Made by a program: the position numbers and the translations under genes. Shown in pieces: positions 13,059 through 18,492 of a DNA stretch of 18,492 nt (the stretch's first letter is position 1; each line of letters begins with the position of its first letter). Under the pieces are notes generated by a model that searched no databases, was not told the origin of the DNA, and was given only the letters and a program-made list of their open reading frames with translations. Source of the stretch: Clostridiales bacterium DTU092 (lineage in GTDB: Bacteria > Bacillota > Clostridia > Caldicoprobacterales > Caldicoprobacteraceae); assembly GCA_001513505.1 (NCBI GenBank), contig LFTM01000172.1, positions 1 to 18,492 of the forward strand. The letters are read 5' to 3'.

Positions 13059-14525
13059 TTACAGCCCTGTACTGTAGTTTGGGGCCTCCTTGGTAACCTG
13101 GATATCATGAGGATGGCTCTCCCTTAAACCTGCACCGGTTATCCGTACAAATTTACCATTTTTTCGCAGTTCGTCAATTGTGGCCGTTCCACAATATCCC
13201 ATTCCGGCCCTTAATCCACCTACAAGCTGATACACTGTGTCAGCCAGAGGTCCTTTGTAAGGTACCCGTCCTTCCACACCTTCGGGGACAAGTTTCTTCA
13301 CATCATCCTGGAAATAACGATCTCTACTGCCCGCTGCCATAGCTCCCATTGAACCCATACCTCGGTATACCTTAAACTGCCGCCCCTGATACAGTTCGGT
13401 TTCCCCCGGACTCTCCTCGGTTCCGGCCAGAAGGCTGCCAATCATAACCACGCTGGCTCCTGCAGCTATGGCCTTAACAATATCTCCTGAATATTTTATG
13501 CCCCCGTCTGCAATGATTGGAATATTGTACTTATCGGCCTCACGGGCACAATCCATTATAGCAGTAATCTGCGGCACCCCAACACCGGCTATTACCCGGG
13601 TGGTACAGATGGAACCGGGGCCTATCCCAACTTTGACACAGTCAGCCCCTGCTTCTATCAGATCCCTGGTTGCTTCAGCAGTAGCTACATTTCCTGCAAT
13701 AACCTGAACATCGGGAAACTTCTTCTTAATCCGTTTTACCATATTTATAACCGCAACAGAATGACCGTGGGCTGTATCAACCGTTATAACGTCTACATTG
13801 GCATCAACCAGCGCTTCAACCCGTTCCATGGTATCGCTTGCTATACCAACAGCAGCGCCTACCAGAAGCCGCCCGTTCTTATCCTTTGCGGAATTGGGAT
13901 ACTTAATGGCTTTCTCTATATCCTTTATTGTAATCAAACCTTTAAGCATGCCTCTATCATCTACAATAGGCAATTTTTCAACCTTATATTTCCTGAATAT
14001 ATCCTGTGCCTGTTCCAGAGTCGTTCCCACGGGAGCGGTGATAAGATTTGTCGAGGTCATGACATCCCGGATCTTTTGGCTGAAATCCGTTTCAAAACGA
14101 ATGTCTCTGTTTGTTATAATCCCCACCAGTTTACCATTTTCAGTTATAGGAACTCCGGAAATACGATACTTGGCCATAAGCTCAGCGGCATCTGACAGCA
14201 GATGGTCGGGGGACAGATAAAACGGATCCACTATTACCCCGTGTTCTGAGCGCTTAACCTTGTCCACCTGTTCTGCCTGCTCCTCAATGGACATGTTCTT
14301 ATGAATAATCCCTATACCGCCTTCCCTTGCTATAGCAATAGCCAGTCTGGCTTCGGTAACGGTGTCCATAGCCGCACTGGCAAGGGGAATGTTTAGAACT
14401 ATTGTTCTGGTAAGCCGGGTAGTCAGATCCACTTCCCTGGGCAGCACCTCGGATTTTTGAGGAACAAGCAGCACATCATCAAAAGTCAGGCCTTCCCCAA
14501 TAAATTTGTCGCTTATGATCAACAC
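13059..14525 (-). CDS. guaB: Inosine-5'-monophosphate dehydrogenase
   Basis: Oxidises IMP to XMP with NAD+, the rate-limiting step to guanine nucleotides. The 488-residue length is standard. The N-terminal barrel part has EGLTFDDVLLVPQ at 11-23, a CBS pair is inserted at about 98-205, the catalytic Cys307 is in GPGSICTTR, and the flap region follows YRGMGSMGAM at 387-396. The start is uncertain. GTG at 14525 (used here) and the adjacent TTG at 14522 sit almost on top of the AAAGGAG sequence. An AAGGAG-to-start spacing of 5-8 nt would point to ATC or ATA codons instead. It has its own promoter after cooT. Confidence 0.97.
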   Translation of the reverse strand: MLIISDKFIGEGLTFDDVLLVPQKSEVLPREVDLTTRLTRTIVLNIPLASAAMDTVTEARLAIAIAREGGIGIIHKNMSIEEQAEQVDKVKRSEHGVIVDPFYLSPDHLLSDAAELMAKYRISGVPITENGKLVGIITNRDIRFETDFSQKIRDVMTSTNLITAPVGTTLEQAQDIFRKYKVEKLPIVDDRGMLKGLITIKDIEKAIKYPNSAKDKNGRLLVGAAVGIASDTMERVEALVDANVDVITVDTAHGHSVAVINMVKRIKKKFPDVQVIAGNVATAEATRDLIEAGADCVKVGIGPGSICTTRVIAGVGVPQITAIMDCAREADKYNIPIIADGGIKYSGDIVKAIAAGASVVMIGSLLAGTEESPGETELYQGRQFKVYRGMGSMGAMAAGSRDRYFQDDVKKLVPEGVEGRVPYKGPLADTVYQLVGGLRAGMGYCGTATIDELRKNGKFVRITGAGLRESHPHDIQVTKEAPNYSTGL

Positions 14526-14604
14526 TCCTTTCTTTATTATTACAATTTTCAGCTGGCTTTCACAGCAGTTAAAACCGCTTTACCTCGTATAAAGATTGAA
14601 AAAT

Positions 14605-14633
14605 AGTCTACCAGAACGCTACCTAAGTGTCAA
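14605..14633 (-). promoter_or_regulatory. guaB promoter (sigma-A type)
   Basis: On the minus strand TTGACA (14633-14628) and TAGACT (14610-14605) are separated by exactly 17 bp, with a start expected near 14598 and a leader of ~73 nt. A second TTGACA begins 15 bp upstream (14648-14643) but has only a weak -10. No PurBox or guanine riboswitch core is seen. Confidence 0.82.
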
Positions 14634-14656
14634 CACCCACATTGTCAAATTTCATA

Positions 14657-14848
14657 TTATTTAGTCTTTTCAATAATAATCTTGTGGTCTACCAGATGAA
14701 GCTCCTTTAGCCGTGCTCTGATTATCTTCTTCTGACCAAAGATGTCCTCCAGGATGAGCTGATCTTCCCCGGGAAAAATCTTGTCCACATTGTCAAAATA
14801 CAGTTTGAGACCTTCTTCATCCTCTAAGTATACCGTTGCTTCACACAT
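14657..14848 (-). CDS. cooT: CooT-family small nickel-binding protein
   Basis: A 63-residue protein starting M-C-E-A-T-V-Y-L, with the family features Cys2 directly after the start Met, a V-D-K-I-F-P segment, D-I-F-G-Q-K-K, and H-K-I-I-I-E at the end. CooT proteins are small dimeric nickel binders in which Cys2 takes part in metal binding, first described next to CO dehydrogenase genes. I chose ATG at 14848 because GGAGAG lies 8 nt upstream and this places Cys at position 2. The GTG three codons earlier sits on the ribosome binding site. It begins 1 nt after the DUF3842 stop. No CO dehydrogenase is in the window, but larE, larB and larC lie just beyond guaB. Confidence 0.85.
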   Translation of the reverse strand: MCEATVYLEDEEGLKLYFDNVDKIFPGEDQLILEDIFGQKKIIRARLKELHLVDHKIIIEKTK

Positions 14849-14849
14849 A

Positions 14850-15266
14850 TCATTCACTCTCCATCCGTTGTTTTATAAGATCAATAACTTTTTCCATTGC
14901 ATGGGGAATAGGCTCTTTTACAGTCCCGATTACAGTAACGTTACTTTTGTGTATAGGCAATAAAAGCTTGGGTGCAGGACTGGAAGCCACTGCTGCAGCT
15001 ATTTTGGGCGTTAACTCCCCAAGCATTGAATTTGCCAGCACGATCGAAAGGGAGCCAATGATAAAATCAACCTTATCCACGTTGTATATAATGGCATGTT
15101 CACCGGTAGCCCCCTCGTTTGCACCACCTTTGAGCATCTGAATAGTGGCCATGGCATTTGTTCCCAAAACCAAAATTTCTATGGCTTCACCAAATTCCTT
15201 CCTAAGCCTCTCGGTAATATACTTCCCCATGCCACCTCCCTGTCCATCAATCACAGCAACCCTCAT
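14850..15266 (-). CDS. DUF3842 family protein
   Basis: A 138-residue protein matching the DUF3842 family of anaerobic Firmicutes; its function is unknown. It opens with MRVAVIDGQGGGMGK, a glycine-rich turn after a beta strand as in nucleotide-binding folds. Later come LGTNAMAT, MLKGGANEGATGEHAI, and a C-terminal PKLLLPIHKSNVTVIG. No membrane segment or signal peptide is seen. ATG at 15266 follows AGGAGGG closely. Its stop is separated by one base from the cooT start, so the two are almost certainly co-translated, which suggests a role in metal or nickel handling. That role is inferred from context only. Confidence 0.85.
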   Translation of the reverse strand: MRVAVIDGQGGGMGKYITERLRKEFGEAIEILVLGTNAMATIQMLKGGANEGATGEHAIIYNVDKVDFIIGSLSIVLANSMLGELTPKIAAAVASSPAPKLLLPIHKSNVTVIGTVKEPIPHAMEKVIDLIKQRMESE

Positions 15267-15314
15267 ATTACCCTCCTGTTTTTTTGCACACTCCCGTCAA
15301 CATTTCATGGAATT

Positions 15315-16190
15315 CTAATTCTTATCAAACAGCCTGAGACAGTCACGGGCATAATAATAAAGATACTGCTGTGCAACTCCCGCCAGCTGACCAAACTTTT
15401 CATCAACAAACCGCCTGATCTCCCTATTTGATCCTGAACACCACGGATAAAAATGCTGCATTGCCCTCTTTATCCATACATCAACGGGAAAGGCCTCCCC
15501 TTTCCCGCAAGAAAACAAAAGAATACAGTCAGCTACTTTTGGTCCAACCCCGGGACAGGTGAGAAGTTCTGCACACGCCTGTTGATAGGGGACCTCCTTC
15601 AACCTTTTTAAATTAATCTCACCCCGGTATACCATCCCGGCGGTCTCTTTTATATACCGTGCCCTGTAGCCGCATCCACAGGCCATAAGATCATCCTCCG
15701 AAGCACCGGCTAATGCATCGGGTTCCGGGAATGAAAAATACTCAACGCCATTCCATACCAGGGTGCTACCATATCTTTGGGACAGGTTTCTGATTATCCT
15801 CTTGATCCTGGCTATATTATTATTCGCTGATATTATAAACGAGATCAACGTCTCCCAAGGATCCTGGTTCAAAATCCGGATTCCCCACCCGAATTGAGTA
15901 GCTTTCTCCATAACCGGATCCCTGGACAGGGTGCTTTTGATCTCGCCGTAATCCCTGTCCAGGTCAAAATAGTGTTTCCAGAACAACTCGTATTCCTCAA
16001 CGGATGTGTTTTCCAGAATGACATTTCCCCGGTCAAAGAATAGCCCGACAACTCTGTTGCCAACAACCCCGGTATATCCCAATCCGTTCCTGTCCCATCT
16101 GAATGCCTGTCCGCATTCAAAAATATGATCGGGATAAAAATCCTGGACATCCTTTATACAAATACCATTGCTTAATTCAGTAACCTGCAT
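15315..16190 (-). CDS. ogg: 8-oxoguanine DNA glycosylase (OGG1-like, HhH-GPD)
   Basis: Excises oxidised guanine from DNA and probably nicks the abasic site. The 291-residue protein has the OGG N-terminal domain (about 5-110, with GQAFRW at 27-32) and the helix-hairpin-helix GPD domain (about 115-285). SANNNIARIKR at 121-131 closely resembles the human OGG1 SNNNIARI segment. The hairpin LLTCPGVGPKVADC ends with the catalytic Lys218, and Asp237 in FPVDVWIKR is the second catalytic residue. Length fits the OGG1-like bacterial enzymes. ATG at 16190 has AAAGGA 7 nt upstream. It lies between nfnB (38-nt gap) and DUF3842 (48-nt gap). Confidence 0.93.
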   Translation of the reverse strand: MQVTELSNGICIKDVQDFYPDHIFECGQAFRWDRNGLGYTGVVGNRVVGLFFDRGNVILENTSVEEYELFWKHYFDLDRDYGEIKSTLSRDPVMEKATQFGWGIRILNQDPWETLISFIISANNNIARIKRIIRNLSQRYGSTLVWNGVEYFSFPEPDALAGASEDDLMACGCGYRARYIKETAGMVYRGEINLKRLKEVPYQQACAELLTCPGVGPKVADCILLFSCGKGEAFPVDVWIKRAMQHFYPWCSGSNREIRRFVDEKFGQLAGVAQQYLYYYARDCLRLFDKN

Positions 16191-16228
16191 GCCTTGTTCC
16201 TTTCATCAGCAAATCGAATTTTATCGAA

Positions 16229-17653
16229 TCACACAGTCAATGTGTCGCAGTTCTCGTGACTATTTTCCTGCCGGGACAGTTTTTCGTGGATCGCTCTGGC
16301 AGCCTTTTTCCCGGCGCCCATAGCCAGTATAACCGTAGCAGCTCCGGTTACGGCATCGCCTCCTGCGTACACTCCATCCTTGCTGGTAGCCCCGGTTTCT
16401 TCCTCGACTATGATTCCGCCCCAGCTTTCAACCGCAAGATCCGGCGTTGTAGAGGCTATCAGCGGATTAGGACTGGTACCGATTGCCATTATCACAATAT
16501 CAACATCCATAACAAACTCCGAGCCTTCCACCGGGACCGGCCTTCTCCTGCCGGATTGATCCGGTTCACCCAGCTCCATTCTGACACACTTTAAGCCTTT
16601 TACCCATCCATCTTCTCCAATGATTTCCACAGGGTTGGTCAACAGTTCAAATTTGATGCCCTCTTCCTTTGCATGATGTATCTCTTCAAGCCTTGCCGGC
16701 ATCTCGGCTTCTGAACGCCGGTATACAATATATACCTCACCGGCTCCCAGCCTGAGAGCGCACCGGGCAGCGTCCATAGCCACATTACCGCCTCCGACAA
16801 CAGCCACCCTTTGACCGTGCTTTATCGGTGTATGACTGCTGGGGAAATCATAAGCTTTCATCAGGTTTACGCGGGTTAAATACTCGTTTGCGGAATACAC
16901 ACCGCACAGGTTCTCACCGGGAATACCCATGAACTTGGGAAGCCCGGCACCGCTACCTATGAATACGGCTTCATATCCCGCTTCAAGAAGCTCATCAATG
17001 GTAATAGTTTTGCCGACAATAACATTGGTCTGGAATTTAACCCCGAGTTTCTCTAAAATTCCGATCTCCTTCTTTACCAGAGCTTTGGGTAATCTGAACT
17101 CGGGTATGCCGTATATCAGAACCCCGCCCGGTTCATGGAAGGCTTCAAATACCGTCACCTCATAGCCCAGCTTTGCCAGATCCGCAGCCGCCGTAAGTCC
17201 GGCAGGCCCTGCACCAACAATGGCAACCTTCCGTCCGTTGGGCTGTATTTTTACATCCTCCTCAATTCCACGTTCTATACAATAATCGGCTGCAAACCGT
17301 TCAAGTCGTCCTATCGCCACCGGTTCGCCACGTTTTCCCAGTATGCATTTCTGTTCACATTGTGTTTCCTGAGGGCAAACCCGTCCGCATATAGCAGGAA
17401 GGTTATTGGTCCGGCATATTATCTTGTATGCCTGCTGTATGTCTCCCCTGACTATAGCTTGTATAAACTCAGGGATGTTTACACTTACGGGACAACCCTC
17501 AACGCATAAGGGTTTTTTACAGTTAAGACATCGCTCAGCCTCTTTCATAGCCTCCTCAAGGCTATAACCCAAGGCCACCTCCTCAAAATTGTTGCGCCTT
17601 TTCTGCGGGTCCTGTTCCCGCATAGGTGTTTTCTTCAGTACCAAAGCCATCAT
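16229..17653 (-). CDS. nfnB: NADH-dependent reduced ferredoxin:NADP+ oxidoreductase, large subunit NfnB
   Basis: The large subunit of the electron-bifurcating transhydrogenase that couples NADPH, ferredoxin and NAD+. The 474-residue protein resembles the glutamate synthase small subunit. N-terminal cysteines at 42, 45, 50, 54, 89, 93, 99 and 103 are arranged for two [4Fe-4S] clusters. FAD binding is at VAIVGAGPAGL (143-153) and the NADPH site at VAVVGGGNVAMD (283-294). Automatic annotation often calls such proteins GltD. The nfnA gene overlapping by 4 nt (ATGA) and the lack of a glutamate synthase large subunit argue for Nfn. A second in-frame ATG lies directly after the first. Confidence 0.92.
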   Translation of the reverse strand: MMALVLKKTPMREQDPQKRRNNFEEVALGYSLEEAMKEAERCLNCKKPLCVEGCPVSVNIPEFIQAIVRGDIQQAYKIICRTNNLPAICGRVCPQETQCEQKCILGKRGEPVAIGRLERFAADYCIERGIEEDVKIQPNGRKVAIVGAGPAGLTAAADLAKLGYEVTVFEAFHEPGGVLIYGIPEFRLPKALVKKEIGILEKLGVKFQTNVIVGKTITIDELLEAGYEAVFIGSGAGLPKFMGIPGENLCGVYSANEYLTRVNLMKAYDFPSSHTPIKHGQRVAVVGGGNVAMDAARCALRLGAGEVYIVYRRSEAEMPARLEEIHHAKEEGIKFELLTNPVEIIGEDGWVKGLKCVRMELGEPDQSGRRRPVPVEGSEFVMDVDIVIMAIGTSPNPLIASTTPDLAVESWGGIIVEEETGATSKDGVYAGGDAVTGAATVILAMGAGKKAARAIHEKLSRQENSHENCDTLTV

Positions 17654-18480
17654 GCATCCTCCATTCCCATTATCTTACATATATGATCCTCTTCTTCCTT
17701 GTACATCTGCTGTCTCCTCATGGCTTCATCAAAATCCACAAGATGTCCGTCAAAATCAGGCCCGTCCACACAGGCATAACGTATCTCTCCTCCTACAGTG
17801 ACGCGACAGCCTCCGCACATCCCCGTGCCGTCTATCATGACCGGATTCATACTGACAGTCGTAGGTAAATCATACTGTTTGGTGATCTGTGATACTACTT
17901 TCATCATGATCAGCGGGCCAATAACTATCGCCCTGTCATATTGATTCCCTTGTTCCAACAGCTCCTTCGCAACATCGGAAACAAATCCCTTTTGTCCGTA
18001 GGATCCGTCATCGGTTGTTATATAAATGTTGTCACACACAGCCCGCATTTCCTTCTCCAGAATCAGGTGGTCCTTGCTTCTTGCTCCAATAATAACATCA
18101 ACCTTACAGCCATTATCCCAGAGATATTTAACCTGGGGATACAGAGGTGCTACACCAACACCGCCGCCTATACACAACACCCGTTTTAAGCCATCAAGCT
18201 CTGAGGGTTTCCCCAAAGGTCCTGCAAAGTCGCGGATATTATCCCCTTCATCAAGGGCAGCAAGAAGACGTGTGGTCAGCCCGACCTCCTGGAATATAAT
18301 GGTTACCCATCCTTCCTGCCGATCATAGTCTGCAATAGTCAACGGGATCCTTTCCCCTCCCTCATCAACGCGAAGGATAATAAACTGCCCCGGCATGGCT
18401 TTCCGGGCTACAAGCGGAGCCATAACCTTCATCATCCAAATACCTGAAGCCAGTTTTTCTTTGTAAACTATCTTATACAT
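17650..18480 (-). CDS. nfnA: NADH-dependent reduced ferredoxin:NADP+ oxidoreductase, small subunit NfnA
   Basis: The flavin subunit carrying the NAD(H) side of Nfn. The 276-residue protein belongs to the ferredoxin-NADP reductase-like / PyrK family. The flavin-binding ERIPLTIAD is at 43-51, the nucleotide-binding GGGVGVAPLYP at 105-115, and the [2Fe-2S] cysteines at 222, 225 and 237 (MCGGCRV, YACVDG), followed by FDGHLVDF. The gene is complete: ATG at 18480 is preceded by AAGGGG at the very edge of the window, so its promoter is outside. Relatives include SudB and dihydroorotate dehydrogenase PyrK, but the overlap with nfnB favours Nfn. Confidence 0.92.
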   Translation of the reverse strand: MYKIVYKEKLASGIWMMKVMAPLVARKAMPGQFIILRVDEGGERIPLTIADYDRQEGWVTIIFQEVGLTTRLLAALDEGDNIRDFAGPLGKPSELDGLKRVLCIGGGVGVAPLYPQVKYLWDNGCKVDVIIGARSKDHLILEKEMRAVCDNIYITTDDGSYGQKGFVSDVAKELLEQGNQYDRAIVIGPLIMMKVVSQITKQYDLPTTVSMNPVMIDGTGMCGGCRVTVGGEIRYACVDGPDFDGHLVDFDEAMRRQQMYKEEEDHICKIMGMEDA

Positions 18481-18492
18481 ACCGTTCCCCTT

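Noticed and set aside
16229..17653. Glutamate synthase small subunit (gltD)
   Set aside because: The neighbour is an nfnA-type flavoprotein with a 4-nt overlap and no large glutamate synthase subunit is present, so NfnB is the better call.

Overview
The window comes from a low-to-moderate GC Gram-positive anaerobe, most likely a member of the class Clostridia. The evidence is the pairing of an Nfn-type electron-bifurcating transhydrogenase with a DUF3842/CooT gene pair, a PurF with a propeptide and Fe-S cysteines, strong AGGAGG-type ribosome binding sites, and B. subtilis-like PurBoxes. I cannot name the species from sequence alone. Almost everything is on the minus strand and is described below in transcription order, from the right end to the left.

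Right block (18480 to 14657, minus): nfnA-nfnB (NADH-dependent reduced ferredoxin:NADP+ oxidoreductase), an OGG1-like 8-oxoguanine DNA glycosylase, a DUF3842 protein and a CooT-type small nickel-binding protein. Spacing is tight, with a 4-nt overlap between nfnA and nfnB and a 1-nt gap between DUF3842 and cooT, so this is probably one operon. guaB (IMP dehydrogenase) follows with its own good sigma-A-type promoter.

Middle block (12937 to 9870, minus): larE, larB and larC, which build and load the nickel-pincer nucleotide (NPN) cofactor of LarA-type racemases. A terminator separates larEB from larC. larC is split at an A7 slippery heptamer followed at once by a stop codon. A -1 shift there restores a 440-residue LarC, so this is a programmed frameshift candidate. 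No larA lies in the window.

Purine operon (9477 to 2907, minus): purE-purF-purM-purN-purH-purD. It is preceded by a consensus promoter, a pair of inverted PurBoxes just upstream of the -35 element, and a leader of about 230 nt. The leader contains several hairpins, a possible short leader peptide and a perfect 14-bp intrinsic terminator ahead of purE. Both PurR control and attenuation are therefore suggested. The operon ends in a terminator whose loop contains the purD stop codon. purK, purB, purC, purS, purQ and purL are not present here.

Left part: between purD and cobO (cob(I)alamin adenosyltransferase, minus) lies a cluster of four related hairpin repeats (2342-2847). Two are short, and two carry an extra ~105-bp nested inverted-repeat insert. 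The copies show compensatory stem changes. On the plus strand at the left edge are the 3' end of a Gfo/Idh/MocA-type oxidoreductase and a sugar phosphate isomerase/epimerase-like TIM-barrel protein, closed by a bidirectional terminator shared with cobO.

The themes are de novo and branch-point purine synthesis (pur operon, guaB), nickel handling (cooT, larE, larB, larC) and redox or B12 chemistry. The best candidates for something undescribed are the pur leader/attenuator, the covarying nested hairpin repeats, and the DUF3842-CooT-Lar nickel neighbourhood. The larC frameshift has a precedent in Lactobacillus plantarum.
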